Part shown: positions 1 through 9,145 of the stretch, piece by piece | How the letters are laid out: the number at the start of each line of letters is the position of its first letter | How positions within the stretch are numbered: position 1 is the stretch's first letter | NCBI GenBank assembly: GCA_024640955.1 | Contig: JAHEDZ010000042.1 | Coordinates: 160,302-214,977, forward strand | Source: Oceanospirillaceae bacterium | Lineage (GTDB): Bacteria > Pseudomonadota > Gammaproteobacteria > Pseudomonadales > Balneatricaceae | Direction: 5' to 3' | Length of the DNA: 54,676 nucleotides | The notes under the pieces: model-generated | The model's input: the letters and a program-made list of their open reading frames with translations, nothing else | Database searches by the model: none | Told to the model about the DNA's origin: nothing | Made by a program: the position numbers and the translations under genes

Positions 1-821
1 GACGCTTCCTGGGCCTCTTCTACTTCGTTTAGCTGAGGATCTTGTTCTGGTTCTGGCCCAGACTCGTCGCTTAACTCTATCTCTTCGCTTAGCTGAGGCT
101 CTTCGCTTAGCTGAGGCTCTTGGCTTAGCTGAGGCTCCTCATCCAACTCAAGTGCCTCTTCAGCTATTGAATCAGGTTCAGCTTCTGTTTCGTCTGTTGC
201 TTGATCAGCGAGAGCCGGCGGGCTCTCTTGTCCAAGCGGTTCTGACTCCAAATAAGGCTCAGCCTGGGGTTCAGCGATGCTCTGCTCAGCAGCCGCCGGA
301 TCGATCGCACTAAAGGAGGCGGGCTGGAGTTCAGCGTCTTTTGAAACATCGGGCTGGGGTTGGCCGGCACTGAGGTGTGCACCACCAATTACGGGCTTGC
401 CTTCGGTCAGACGCTTAGCCTCAGCTGGCGCAACATCAGCAACCCGTGGTGTGGAGATAAAGTCGCCCGTATCAGTAGGCGCAGAAACTTCGCTACCATC
501 ACGGCTAGCAGAGAGGCCTGAGAGCATCGAAGCTTCGAGATCGAGATCTGCGTTCATCTCGGCGACGGCCGCGTCAAGCTCGGGCGAGTTAGGCAGTTCA
601 GCCTCATCCTGAGGCAGATTCTCATTGAGGTGTGATTTAACCCGCGCACCGCCGTTGGGCAGTTCTGGATTATGACCGTCTGCTTCACCGATCCCAGACA
701 GGGATGAATCAATATCCAATTTGAGACGACGTCGACGGCCGCTAATGCGGCGCCAACCGTCAAATAGAATCAGTGCGACAAGTAGGGCTCCACCGAGGAT
801 TAACCACTCGCGAAGATCCAT
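1..821 (-). CDS. zipA: Cell division protein ZipA, N-terminal part (3' end outside window)
   Basis: ZipA anchors FtsZ to the inner membrane at the divisome. Translating from the ATG at 821 gives a protein beginning MDLREWLILGGALLVALILF followed by DGWRR, the short N-terminal membrane anchor and basic patch typical of gammaproteobacterial ZipA. A long acidic linker rich in P, E, Q, A and S follows. The FtsZ-binding C-terminal domain would lie beyond position 1 and is not seen, so the identification rests on the N-terminus and linker. The linker contains a six-residue repeat (see 81-134). The gene follows ccmI in the same direction with a 43-bp gap. A generic membrane-anchored Pro/Glu-rich protein is the alternative. 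Confidence 0.82.
   Translation of the reverse strand, partial: MDLREWLILGGALLVALILFDGWRRISGRRRRLKLDIDSSLSGIGEADGHNPELPNGGARVKSHLNENLPQDEAELPNSPELDAAVAEMNADLDLEASMLSGLSASRDGSEVSAPTDTGDFISTPRVADVAPAEAKRLTEGKPVIGGAHLSAGQPQPDVSKDAELQPASFSAIDPAAAEQSIAEPQAEPYLESEPLGQESPPALADQATDETEAEPDSIAEEALELDEEPQLSQEPQLSEEPQLSEEIELSDESGPEPEQDPQLNEVEEAQEA
81..134 (-). repeat. 18-bp tandem repeat inside zipA linker
   Basis: Three consecutive 18-bp units (CTCTTCGCTTAGCTGAGG at 81-98 and 99-116; one mismatch at 117-134) encode a repeated six-residue acidic element (E-P-Q-L-S-E register). A diverged partial copy lies at about 25-45. Its length is a multiple of three, so copy number can change without a frameshift. 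Confidence 0.9.
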
Positions 822-864
822 CAATAGCTATCCTTATTCGTTGTACGCGCGTTTAACTCTAACT

Positions 865-2112
865 TTACTCTACAACGTTGGATACTACCATCTCTAGCGG
901 CGTTTCGAGCCCCTGGGTGGGTACAGGTTGAATCTCTACAATCAAATCACCCGGTTGAGGCGATACATTGCCACTTTTGCTGATACGCGCGCTGACACTC
1001 ACCTGTTCATGACTGCTCAAACGGTTAGATGGCGCCATCGCCTGAGCATCGGTCAACTCCAAGCTGACAGGCAGGTCGGCCAACGTCAGGCGTACCGCCG
1101 CTGCTGGCATGCCACCCTCCAGCCCTCGTGCAACCAGAAATACCGGTGTTTCCGGTGCAAAACCCTCAGCAACGCCCGGCGCGACCGATAGATTTAAGGC
1201 GATACTCGCACTGACGGGTAACTCGATATCACTTACATCTTCACCGCGAGCAACTAGCGCTTCTACCGCTTTCTCAACACCGTTTTGGATGGATGCTGCT
1301 GTGTCTGGGTCTGCATTCAGTAGCGCCTGCTGCCAGAACGCGATCGCAGCTCGAAAATCCTCTTTTTCAAAAGCGTCGGCACCCAAAAGCCCCAGCGCTG
1401 TGATCTCAAGTGGCTCAACCTCAAGTGTAGCCATCACCTGCTCACGCACTTCAGGGCTCATTCCACCAGCCGCGAAGAACATAGCCTGCGACAGCTGCCC
1501 CATAACCGTCGCATACTGCACGTCCTCAGGTGTAAGTAGGCTCAACACCTGGCGATACCCATCCATAGCCTCCTGGTAACGACCCTGGCCCATATAGGTT
1601 GACGAGAGAATAAACCAGCCCTCAGGGTTGTTTGGGTTACGTGCAAGCTCCGACTCAAGCTGTGCCAAAGCCTCTTCGAAGCTTGGCTCACGTCCATCAA
1701 AAGGATCTGCCGGAGGATTCATAGCCAATTCGACTTCGGCGGAGCTACCAAACTTCATATACAGCCCAAGGGAGGCCGCAGGAAGGATCATAGCGATAAC
1801 CACAACCGTCACTAACTGAGCCTTTGAGACACTCTGGCGCTTCAATGTTTGATGTTTGCCTTCGAGATCAATCAGCAAATTCTTCTCGAGCTCCACCTTT
1901 AGAGAGTCAAATTCCTGCTGCGCAATGGAACCACTCGCGAGCTCTTGTTCCAGCTCTGATAAGCGATCTCTAAAGACTTCCAGGTTATCCTGCTGACGCG
2001 ACTCAGACTCAGCGTTCGCCTCAGCGTTAGCGCGATACCGGATAATTGGGAGAAAAATAAATAGCAGGGCCAGAAGTGTCAGCGCCGCGATGCCAACCCA
2101 GAGAGTGATCAT
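865..2112 (-). CDS. ccmI: Cytochrome c biogenesis protein CcmI
   Basis: CcmI is the apocytochrome c chaperone of the system I (Ccm) haem ligation complex; it holds unfolded apocytochrome at the periplasmic face for CcmF/H. The 415-residue protein has a first membrane helix (about 4-24), a cytoplasmic loop with heptad-like E/L content (about 35-85), a second helix (about 98-118) and a periplasmic TPR-like region (about 145-290) containing NPNNPEGWFILSSTYMGQGR. A further 120-residue beta-rich tail follows, as in the long gammaproteobacterial CcmI. It is the last gene of the ccm operon, overlapping ccmH by one base at 2112. Confidence 0.93.
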   Translation of the reverse strand: MITLWVGIAALTLLALLFIFLPIIRYRANAEANAESESRQQDNLEVFRDRLSELEQELASGSIAQQEFDSLKVELEKNLLIDLEGKHQTLKRQSVSKAQLVTVVVIAMILPAASLGLYMKFGSSAEVELAMNPPADPFDGREPSFEEALAQLESELARNPNNPEGWFILSSTYMGQGRYQEAMDGYRQVLSLLTPEDVQYATVMGQLSQAMFFAAGGMSPEVREQVMATLEVEPLEITALGLLGADAFEKEDFRAAIAFWQQALLNADPDTAASIQNGVEKAVEALVARGEDVSDIELPVSASIALNLSVAPGVAEGFAPETPVFLVARGLEGGMPAAAVRLTLADLPVSLELTDAQAMAPSNRLSSHEQVSVSARISKSGNVSPQPGDLIVEIQPVPTQGLETPLEMVVSNVVE

Positions 2113-2585
2113 TACTTAGTATCCTTGTTCAGCAGCGCATCGAGTCGTGCTCGCTCCTGCTCGGTCAATTCAATATCTTTCGCACCGGGTTGGGCGCGGC
2201 GATTGGCTTTGCGCAGATAGACAATCAGCAAGATCACCAACAGACCGACCCCAAGCAGTAGGTAGGGGCCATACCAGAGAAACCAGGTCTGCGAGTTCAC
2301 TTTAGGGCGGTAGAGCACAAAGTCGCCGTAGCGAGTCACCATAAAATCGATAACCTCGGTATCCTGCGCCCCCGAATCAACCATACGGTAGAGCTCACGA
2401 CGGAGGTCTTTTGCGATTGGCGAGTCAGAGTCCGCGATATTTTGGTTCTGACACTTCGGACAGCGCAGTTCAGCAGCTAAGTCATGAAAGCGCTTTTCAT
2501 CGACTGAGCTTTTGAACTCATAGGTATCGATCGCGGCGAAGCTGATGGTACTGAAAAGCAGCGATAATAGGGCTAGAAATCGCAT
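2112..2585 (-). CDS. ccmH: Cytochrome c maturation protein CcmH (CcmL-type)
   Basis: This membrane-anchored periplasmic thiol oxidoreductase keeps the CXXCH motif of apocytochrome c reduced for haem attachment. The 157-residue protein has an N-terminal signal (about 1-18), the diagnostic LRCPKCQNQ motif with Cys42 and Cys45, and one C-terminal membrane helix (about 104-124) followed by a basic and then acidic tail. Its length is that of the short CcmH; the TPR part is the separate gene ccmI. It overlaps ccmG by one base at 2585, indicating translational coupling. Confidence 0.95.
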   Translation of the reverse strand: MRFLALLSLLFSTISFAAIDTYEFKSSVDEKRFHDLAAELRCPKCQNQNIADSDSPIAKDLRRELYRMVDSGAQDTEVIDFMVTRYGDFVLYRPKVNSQTWFLWYGPYLLLGVGLLVILLIVYLRKANRRAQPGAKDIELTEQERARLDALLNKDTK

Positions 2586-3118
2586 TAACTGGTGGCTCCC
2601 TCAACTTCCTGCATGATGGCCTGAAGTTGCTTCCAAACCTTAGCATCCACAGCACCCACATGGCGGTAGCGAATGGTGCCTTGGGCATCAATCACATAAG
2701 TTTCAGGTGCACCATAAACGCCGAGGTCCAGCCCGAGTCGCCCCTCTTTATCGAGGATCACCTCACGGTAGGGGTTTAGATAACGCTGCAACCAAGATGT
2801 CGCCTTCACGGGCTCATCCTTGTAGTTGATGCCGTATATCACAACGCCCTGCTGAGCCAGTTGATTCAGGAAGGAGTGCTCCTCTTTACAAGTAGGACAC
2901 CAGGTCGCCCAAACATTGATAAGCGCAACCTCGCCCTTTAGGTCGGCTACGCTCAATTGTCGATCGGGTTCCGTCAGTGATGGCAGGTCAAAAGCTGGCA
3001 TAGGACGATCAATCATTGCCGAGGGCAGCTCACGCGGATCGAGGTACAAGCCTTTCCAAAGAAAGAAACCTAAACCCAGAAATATGCCAAGGGGAATTAG
3101 AAAGAGTGCTTTACGCAT
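2585..3118 (-). CDS. ccmG: Thiol:disulfide interchange protein CcmG/DsbE
   Basis: A periplasmic thioredoxin-like reductant that passes electrons from DsbD/CcdA to CcmH or apocytochrome c. The 177-residue protein starts with a membrane anchor (about 4-22) followed by a thioredoxin fold with the active-site motif WATWCPTCKEE (Cys74, Cys77) and the conserved GAPETYVID segment containing the cis-proline loop. It overlaps the end of ccmF by 8 bp (3111-3118), as expected in a tightly packed ccm operon. Confidence 0.95.
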   Translation of the reverse strand: MRKALFLIPLGIFLGLGFFLWKGLYLDPRELPSAMIDRPMPAFDLPSLTEPDRQLSVADLKGEVALINVWATWCPTCKEEHSFLNQLAQQGVVIYGINYKDEPVKATSWLQRYLNPYREVILDKEGRLGLDLGVYGAPETYVIDAQGTIRYRHVGAVDAKVWKQLQAIMQEVEGATS

Positions 3119-5084
3119 TAGCGGACTCCAATTTCTGTCGATCTCGGCGAGCCTGCTTGCGGTAACGAGGATCGGTCGCAGCCAAGACTCCGCCGAAGGT
3201 CATCAACAGGCCACCCAACCAGAGCCAGCGAACATACGGCTTGAACTGCAAGCGGATCGCCCAAGCACCGCCCTCCAACTCTTCGCCCAGGGCCACGTAC
3301 AGATCACGGAACAGACCCGGATCAAGCGCTGCTTCTGTCATGACTATTCCACGTGCGGTATACAGACGCTTCTCAGGTTGCATAACCAGGTAAGGTTCAC
3401 CCTTATAGAATACTTGGAGAGTCGCTTTATCTGAGACGAAGTTAGGGCCTTGAACCTTTTGGGCGCCCTCAAAAATGAAAGTGTAATTACCGACTTTCTG
3501 ACGATCTCCGGGCGCCATTCTCAGGTCGCGCTGCTCATCGAAGGCAGATACCATCGCGATCCCCACGGCAAGTACTGCAACCCCAAGGTGAGCCAACTGC
3601 ATACCGTAATAGCTGCGCGGTAGTTTGCGAAGGTTCTCCCAAACCGAGGTGCTGCGACGTCGAACACGATCGGCAACATCAGTCAAAGCCATAAACAACA
3701 GCCAGAACGCCGCGATTACGCCAACGTAAGTCCAGACACTACCACCCTCAGTGCGCAAGGTTAGTGCTATGGAACCAACGACGATTGCGGCAATAAAGGG
3801 GACGATCAGCTGCTTAAGCAGACTTCCCAGGTCTTGGCGGCGCCAGCGAGTAACAGCGCCAATTCCCAGGAAAAACATCAGCAGAACGCCCAAAGGTACG
3901 GTGAGCGCATTGAAGTATGGCGGGCCTACAGACAGCTTACCGAGCCCCATTGCATCGACAAAGAGCGGGTACAGTGTTCCCAGCAGCACCGTGAAACAGA
4001 TAACCGTCAGAAGAACGTTGTTCACCAACAGCAAAGTCTCGCGCGAAACCAGGCTGAAGCTAGACTCACTCTTAACCTCAGATGCGCGAATGGAGTAGAG
4101 CAGCAAAGAGCCGCCGATGGTGATCAGCAGCAGCATCAATAGATAGAAGCCACGCTCAGGATCAGATGCGAAAGCATGTACTGAGGTTAGTACGCCCGAG
4201 CGAACGAGGAAGGTACCTAACAAACTCAAAGAGAAAGCGAAAATAGCTAGGAGTACAGTCCAGCTCTTAAATACGCCACGTTTCTCTGTTACGGCCAAAC
4301 TGTGCACCAGTGCAGTACCCACCAGCCAGGGCATTAGTGAGGCGTTTTCGACAGGATCCCAGAACCACCAGCCTCCCCAGCCGAGCTCGTAGTAAGCCCA
4401 CCAGCTTCCCAGTGCGATACCCAGCGTGAGGAAAGCCCAAGCGATATTCGTCCAAGGACGCGACCAGCGAGCCCAAGCCGCATCCAATCGCCCACTCAGG
4501 AGAGCTGCAATCGCAAACGCAAAAGTGACTGCAAAGCCAACGTAGCCCATATAGAGCATTGGCGGATGTATTATCAGGCCAATGTCCTGCAACAACGGGT
4601 TAAGATCGGCACCTTGTGCCGGTGTGTTCACCAACAGACGCTCGAACGGACTCGAAGTAAACAGAACAAACGATACAAAACCTGTCAGCACGATCCCCAA
4701 CACCCCAAGCACTCTGCCAAGGATATCGGCGGGAAGATCGCGGCTCTTCCAGGCGACAGCAACCGTCCAACCCGCCAGTGTCAGTACCCACAGCAGCAGA
4801 GAGCCTTCATGACCACCCCAAACCGCACTCATGCGGAAGAACCAGGGCAGTGCTGTATTCGAGTTGTTTGCTACGTAGCTGACACTGAAGTCATTCGTTA
4901 GGAAGGCGTAGGTTAAGATGACAAAGCTGATCGCTGTAAATGCAAATACCCCTGTAGCCAAGGGCCTTGAGAAGCTGATCCAAAGCAGGTTGCCGATCTG
5001 AGCACCCACAATCGGGAGAATAGCCAGCAAAACGCTCAGACAAAGCGCTAGCGCGAGCGCATACGTACCAAGTTCGGGGATCAC
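3111..5084 (-). CDS. ccmF: Haem lyase subunit CcmF
   Basis: CcmF is the polytopic core of the cytochrome c haem lyase; it takes haem from holo-CcmE and ligates it to apocytochrome. The 657-residue protein has many membrane helices and the tryptophan-rich WWD domain at about 236-252 ([19 protein letters not shown]). Histidines at about 173 (IIHPPMLY) and 261 lie where the family has haem-coordinating residues. Length is normal for CcmF. Its start overlaps the ccmE stop by 4 bp (5081-5084). Confidence 0.97.
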   Translation of the reverse strand: MIPELGTYALALALCLSVLLAILPIVGAQIGNLLWISFSRPLATGVFAFTAISFVILTYAFLTNDFSVSYVANNSNTALPWFFRMSAVWGGHEGSLLLWVLTLAGWTVAVAWKSRDLPADILGRVLGVLGIVLTGFVSFVLFTSSPFERLLVNTPAQGADLNPLLQDIGLIIHPPMLYMGYVGFAVTFAFAIAALLSGRLDAAWARWSRPWTNIAWAFLTLGIALGSWWAYYELGWGGWWFWDPVENASLMPWLVGTALVHSLAVTEKRGVFKSWTVLLAIFAFSLSLLGTFLVRSGVLTSVHAFASDPERGFYLLMLLLITIGGSLLLYSIRASEVKSESSFSLVSRETLLLVNNVLLTVICFTVLLGTLYPLFVDAMGLGKLSVGPPYFNALTVPLGVLLMFFLGIGAVTRWRRQDLGSLLKQLIVPFIAAIVVGSIALTLRTEGGSVWTYVGVIAAFWLLFMALTDVADRVRRRSTSVWENLRKLPRSYYGMQLAHLGVAVLAVGIAMVSAFDEQRDLRMAPGDRQKVGNYTFIFEGAQKVQGPNFVSDKATLQVFYKGEPYLVMQPEKRLYTARGIVMTEAALDPGLFRDLYVALGEELEGGAWAIRLQFKPYVRWLWLGGLLMTFGGVLAATDPRYRKQARRDRQKLESANA

Positions 5085-5542
5085 TTATTGAACTCCTGTC
5101 CTTCAGGCTTCGGCATTTTACCGGCCTTCTCTAGCGCTTCAGCCACTTCAGGTGGCATGTAGTTCTCGTCGTGCTTGGCAAGCACTTCAACGGCCTGAAG
5201 CTTGCCTTGCGCATCCATCTCACCCTGAGCCACGATTCCTTGCCCCTCGCGGAACAGATCCGGCAAAATTCCTGAATAGACAATCGGCACCGAGTTTTCG
5301 AAGTCAGTTACCGCAAACTCAACACGCAAGCTATCAGGGTCTCGCACCACACTGCCATCAACAACCATACCGCCTGCTCGGATACGGGTATTTAGAGGCG
5401 CTTCACCCTTGGCAATCTGTGTTGGCGAGTAGAACAGATTGATATTCTGACTCAGCGCATAGAGCGTGAGCCCAATCGCTGTACCGGCACCGCCCAAAAT
5501 AAACAGGACGATCAGTAATCGCTTTTTACGTTTTGGATTCAT
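5081..5542 (-). CDS. ccmE: Periplasmic haem chaperone CcmE
   Basis: CcmE covalently but transiently binds haem through a histidine and shuttles it from CcmC to CcmF. The 153-residue protein has a positively charged start, one membrane helix (about 9-29), an OB-fold periplasmic domain and the haem-binding motif HDENY (His124, Tyr128) near a flexible C-terminus. Overlaps ccmD by 4 bp and ccmF by 4 bp. Confidence 0.97.
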   Translation of the reverse strand: MNPKRKKRLLIVLFILGGAGTAIGLTLYALSQNINLFYSPTQIAKGEAPLNTRIRAGGMVVDGSVVRDPDSLRVEFAVTDFENSVPIVYSGILPDLFREGQGIVAQGEMDAQGKLQAVEVLAKHDENYMPPEVAEALEKAGKMPKPEGQEFNK

Positions 5543-5718
5543 GCGGATCCCTCCTCACGACGCAGACGACGGCGCAGTTCGCGAATAACCTGTTTTGACT
5601 GCTGCATCGGCAGCAGTAAATTTGCAACGACAATCAGCAGGCCCAAACCATAACAGAGCCAGACGTAGAGCCCGTGGCCGCCCATATTCAAGAAATCTGC
5701 AAAACTCTCAAACGCCAT
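5539..5718 (-). CDS. ccmD: Haem exporter protein CcmD
   Basis: A small membrane protein that stabilises the CcmABC complex and helps release holo-CcmE. Translation from the ATG at 5718 gives 59 residues: [20 protein letters not shown], a single membrane helix, then a very basic tail ([12 protein letters not shown]). The FxxMGGxGxYVW start is characteristic of CcmD. Its stop overlaps the ccmE start as ATGA. The gene sits exactly where ccmD is expected, between ccmC and ccmE. Confidence 0.93.
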   Translation of the reverse strand: MAFESFADFLNMGGHGLYVWLCYGLGLLIVVANLLLPMQQSKQVIRELRRRLRREEGSA

Positions 5719-5770
5719 GATTTCCTATTTCCTATCAAATTTGCCGCTCAACCTAAGAGGCCAAGCTGAC

Positions 5771-6526
5771 TTATGCCTTAACACTCAACAGGTCACGGAC
5801 CCATGAGGCGCGACGCTCACGCTGCAGTATTTCGTTACGTAGACGTAACATCAGCGCTAAACCAAATAGGGTATAAAACCCAATCACCATGACCAGTAAC
5901 GGCACCCACATCTCGGGCGGCATGGCCGGTTTTTCTGTCAGTTTGAAGCTGGCTGGCTGATGCAGCGTGTTCCACCACTCAACTGAGTATTTAATAATTG
6001 GGATATTGACCAGACCGACTAGCGATAGAACGGCCGTCGCCTGCCCTGCAGTGGTTTCGCTCTCAATCGCAGAGTTCAGCGCGATCACGCCCAAGTAGAG
6101 GAATAGTAGTACGAGCATTGAAGTGAGACGCGCATCCCAAACCCACCAAGAGCCCCAGGTTGGCTTACCCCAGATCGCGCCGGTCAGCAGCGCCAGCACC
6201 GCCAGCGAAGCTCCGATGGGAGCCACCGACTTCGCCACCATGTCGGCCACTTTCATTTTCCAGATCAGACCAATCGCACCAGCAAGTGCCATCAACATAT
6301 AGAACGACTGCGCTAAGATGGCCGCAGGAACATGCAAGTAGATGATACGAAAACTATTACCCTGCTGGTAATCGGCCGGCGCAAACGCCAGCCCCCAGAT
6401 TGTACCCAGCACGACTAGCGTGATTGAAACCACTGCGAACCATGGGATCAGCATACCGGTAATTTGGTAACACCAGCGCGGCGAAGCCAGCTGAAAGAAC
6501 CAACGCGGTAACCACTTAACTGCCAT
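5771..6526 (-). CDS. ccmC: Haem ABC-type exporter permease-like CcmC
   Basis: CcmC loads haem onto CcmE at the periplasmic surface. The 251-residue protein has six predicted membrane helices and the WWD motif at about 124-138 (WGSWWVWDARLTSML). Flanking histidines at about 65 (YLHVPAA) and 190 (WWNTLHQPAS) match the family's external haem ligands. It is separated from ccmD by 52 bp and from ccmB by 5 bp. Confidence 0.97.
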   Translation of the reverse strand: MAVKWLPRWFFQLASPRWCYQITGMLIPWFAVVSITLVVLGTIWGLAFAPADYQQGNSFRIIYLHVPAAILAQSFYMLMALAGAIGLIWKMKVADMVAKSVAPIGASLAVLALLTGAIWGKPTWGSWWVWDARLTSMLVLLFLYLGVIALNSAIESETTAGQATAVLSLVGLVNIPIIKYSVEWWNTLHQPASFKLTEKPAMPPEMWVPLLVMVIGFYTLFGLALMLRLRNEILQRERRASWVRDLLSVKA

Positions 6527-6531
6527 AACGT

Positions 6532-7224
6532 CTATCCACTAACCGAAATTCGTAGAGCTGCGCCGGTTGCTAGCGGCGCAAGCGCCAAAGCTAGCGCCAA
6601 GAGCGCACCCAAAAGAGCAAAATAACCACCCAGAGGCAGCCCGGTAATCGCAGCTTGCACCGCACTCGATCCGAAGATCAACACCGGGATGTAGAGTGGT
6701 AGAACCAATAATGAGATCAATACCCCGCCGCGGCGAAGCCCGACCGTCAGAGCCGCACCTATTGCACCAATCAACGACAGCGTTGGCGTACCTAAAAGCA
6801 AACTGAGCATCAAACCTGGCATACCTTCGGCGGGCAAAAACAGCATAACGGCAAGAACTGGAGCAACCAGCGTCAGCGCTAAGCCTGACATCAACCAATG
6901 TGCACTCACTTTCGCCAACACCACCATAAAGAGCGGCTGCGGACTGAGCAACAACTGCTCAAGTGAGCCATCATCAAAATCCGCCTTAAACAGCGACTCC
7001 ATCGAGAGCAGTGTAGACAGCAACGCTGCTACCCAGAGAAGCCCCGGCGCTAACTCCGCCAGAAACTGTGGTTCAGGGCTGACACCAATCGGAAACAGGG
7101 TCACCACAATCAGAAAGAAAATCAGCGGATTAACCAACTCGCTCTTGCGTCGAAACGCCAGCACTAGATCACGCTTAAACGTATGCACAAAGAGCTTAGC
7201 GAAGGAGGTTTGCTGATTACTCAT
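6532..7224 (-). CDS. ccmB: Haem exporter membrane subunit CcmB
   Basis: The membrane subunit that partners CcmA in the ABC complex releasing holo-CcmE. The protein is hydrophobic with six predicted helices and the family features FKRDLVLAFRRKSELVNPL near the N-terminus and FDDGSLEQLLLSPQPL. I choose the ATG at 7224 (MSNQQTSF..., 230 aa) because AGGAG lies 7 nt upstream and it overlaps the ccmA stop as ATGAGTAA. An in-frame start at 7245 has no such support. Confidence 0.94.
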   Translation of the reverse strand: MSNQQTSFAKLFVHTFKRDLVLAFRRKSELVNPLIFFLIVVTLFPIGVSPEPQFLAELAPGLLWVAALLSTLLSMESLFKADFDDGSLEQLLLSPQPLFMVVLAKVSAHWLMSGLALTLVAPVLAVMLFLPAEGMPGLMLSLLLGTPTLSLIGAIGAALTVGLRRGGVLISLLVLPLYIPVLIFGSSAVQAAITGLPLGGYFALLGALLALALALAPLATGAALRISVSG

Positions 7225-7861
7225 CGCCAATCTCCTGCGGCTCACCCAAGCTTAGTGTACGCACCGGCATGTGATCGCTCATATCTTGATGGGTTGTCAA
7301 AATCACACTACCACCACAACTAAGGTGTTTGAGCATCAGCGCCTCTTTGGCGGCAACGCCGACCTTGTCAATCGCAGTGAAGGGTTCATCCAAAATCCAC
7401 AACTTGGCTTCACTCATATAGAGCCGAGCCAATGCGATGCGACGTTTCTGGCCGGCAGAGAGCTGGTAGGCCGGTAGATCTTCAAAGCCACGAAGACCAA
7501 CCTGCCCAATAGCGTAATCGATCTTTTCAATATCCAGCGACGGATGCAAAGCACAGTGCCAACGCAGATTCTCTTCCGCAGTCAGTTGACCACTAACGCC
7601 AGGCAGGTGTCCGATGTAGACCAGGTCAGCCAGATAGGCCTCCTGGACTTCGCCCATCACTTCACCTTGCCAGTAGAGCTCACCTTCAAAATGACTACTG
7701 AGGCCAGACAGAATACGCAACAGAGTGGTTTTACCACTGCCGTTGCGCCCCTCTATCTGCAGAATCTCTCCCGTATTCAACGTGAGATCGAGCCCCTCAA
7801 ACAGGATTCGATCATCACGCTCACAGAAAAGGGATCTAGCACTCAGTAACTCTGTGCTCAC
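7217..7861 (-). CDS. ccmA: Haem exporter ATPase CcmA
   Basis: ATP-binding subunit of CcmAB; ATP hydrolysis releases haem-loaded CcmE from CcmC. The 214-residue protein has Walker A GRNGSGKT (about 38-45), the ABC signature LSAGQ (134-138) followed by KRRIALARL, and Walker B LWILDEP (154-160). First gene of the nine-gene ccm operon; the promoter should lie in the 317-bp upstream gap. Confidence 0.97.
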   Translation of the reverse strand: MSTELLSARSLFCERDDRILFEGLDLTLNTGEILQIEGRNGSGKTTLLRILSGLSSHFEGELYWQGEVMGEVQEAYLADLVYIGHLPGVSGQLTAEENLRWHCALHPSLDIEKIDYAIGQVGLRGFEDLPAYQLSAGQKRRIALARLYMSEAKLWILDEPFTAIDKVGVAAKEALMLKHLSCGGSVILTTHQDMSDHMPVRTLSLGEPQEIGDE

Positions 7862-8178
7862 TTAAACTCCTAAACACACTCGATAGAGTGAAATAATCAA
7901 GTGCAGACGCATCTAACACGGCTGTTGTTAAACTAAACTGAAACTCATGGCAGCCGCTAACCAAAATTCGCGGACGATTATAACCTTATTACTTCTAACA
8001 GTCAGGTGACTGGGGCCAATGATGCTACCAGTGCAGTCTCAAAATAGGCGCGCAGTGAAAGTGCGGTCACCACACGAGACCTTAATCAAATTTTGCAGCC
8101 CAATGCAGAGCAGTCTGCCCGGGTAGTGAACTCGCGTCAGGATCCAGTTTCACGACACTGTTTAGAGTTGCACTTGAG
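7862..8178. other. Intergenic gap upstream of ccmA
   Basis: The ccmA promoter should lie here on the minus strand. I see no gene I can support. The plus strand carries an open stretch from 8086 that runs in frame into the FlhB-like ORF at 8179, so part of this gap may be the beginning of that gene. Confidence 0.5.
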
Positions 8179-8466
8179 GTGGACAATCAGCGCTTAGAGG
8201 TGATGACCAATCGTCCTTTAGCTGAAGGGCGAGGCTTGATTGCTGAACAGATCCTGCAGACGGCTCGCGAACATGATGTGCATATCCACCCCAGTCCTGA
8301 GTTGCTAGAGGTTCTGATTCGCTTGGAGCTCGGCGACGAAATACCGCTTCCCCAGGGTATTCGCCAACAACTTGACGCCCATCTGGCAAAACTAGGCTAC
8401 CAAAAGCGCTTTTGCAAAAAAGTCCCAGAAGGGGCAGTTTACCGAAATAAAGGGCTAGCCCGATAG
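8179..8466 (+). CDS. FlhB C-terminal-domain-like protein (export switch family), start uncertain
   Basis: The protein resembles the stand-alone homologues of the cytoplasmic C-terminal domain of FlhB/EscU export-switch proteins, commonly found near fliK or ccm genes. Family features are RPLAEGRGLIAEQIL, a middle ELLEVLIRLELGDEIP segment and the terminal helix. The listed start is a GTG at 8179, but the in-frame residues just before it (FRVALEVDNQ) match the usual family beginning (AVAL.YD). The true N-terminus therefore lies upstream, where the frame is open to 8086 without an ATG, GTG or TTG start. Either an unusual start, a lost upstream part or a sequencing error is possible. Its end overlaps convergently with the exonuclease by 12 bp. 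Not the full FlhB: no membrane segments. Confidence 0.6.
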   Translation: MDNQRLEVMTNRPLAEGRGLIAEQILQTAREHDVHIHPSPELLEVLIRLELGDEIPLPQGIRQQLDAHLAKLGYQKRFCKKVPEGAVYRNKGLAR

Positions 8467-9078
8467 GTTAGAGGAGTCGCCGTGTTTCAAGCGGACATAC
8501 ATCAGAGCGACAGTGATTGCATCGCCAAGCGCCGTATGACGCTGGATGATGGGCATATCAAGCTTTGACGCGATGGTGTCAAAACGTAGATCAACATCAC
8601 CACCGACGTGCTTCCACTTAATAATATCGTGGTATACATGCGACAGCTCAATCGCTGTGTTTGGTAGATCAAAGCCAAATTCTTGACGCAGAAACTTACT
8701 CAATACGCGAATATCGTAATTAACGTAGTAGCCCAGAACCGGGCGATTGCCGATAAACTCGAGCACCTGCTCCAGCGCATCACGCAGTTCGATACCTTCA
8801 GCCAGGTCCTGCGCCCGTATTTTATGAATCTTGATTGACTCAGCCGTGAGATCTGCTGGGGGTTTGAGCGCTATATCCAGGCGATCACTTGTCTTTACTC
8901 GATTGCCAGTGATGCGCACTGCGCCTATCGAGAGTATCGAAGCCTTACTGACATCCAGACTGGTTGTCTCGAGATCAAGCGAGACAACCTCTTTGCCCTC
9001 GTACTTCTCAAACAGATGTGCCCAGGCGCCATGTTTCTGTGTACGTTTATCTTTAAATCGGCGTATCGCACGTAACAA
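8455..9078 (-). CDS. DnaQ-family 3'-5' exonuclease
   Basis: A DEDDh exonuclease-fold protein of 207 residues. The first motif is VSLDLETTSLD (catalytic Asp and Glu, about residues 33-36), a central segment is VLGYYVNYDIRVLSKFL, and the last motif has H and D in RHTALGDAITVALMY. Length fits stand-alone DnaQ-like proteins rather than the polymerase III epsilon subunit. It is 67 bp downstream of the cNMP/CBS/nucleotidyltransferase gene, an arrangement often seen in gammaproteobacteria next to an acetate-type symporter. Its substrate cannot be told from the sequence. Confidence 0.88.
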   Translation of the reverse strand: MLRAIRRFKDKRTQKHGAWAHLFEKYEGKEVVSLDLETTSLDVSKASILSIGAVRITGNRVKTSDRLDIALKPPADLTAESIKIHKIRAQDLAEGIELRDALEQVLEFIGNRPVLGYYVNYDIRVLSKFLRQEFGFDLPNTAIELSHVYHDIIKWKHVGGDVDLRFDTIASKLDMPIIQRHTALGDAITVALMYVRLKHGDSSNLSG

Positions 9079-9145
9079 CAGTTGAACTCCTCAGTTCTAT
9101 GAATTCTGGGCTCGCTGAATTCCCATTGCGCTCTGCTCTCACGGC

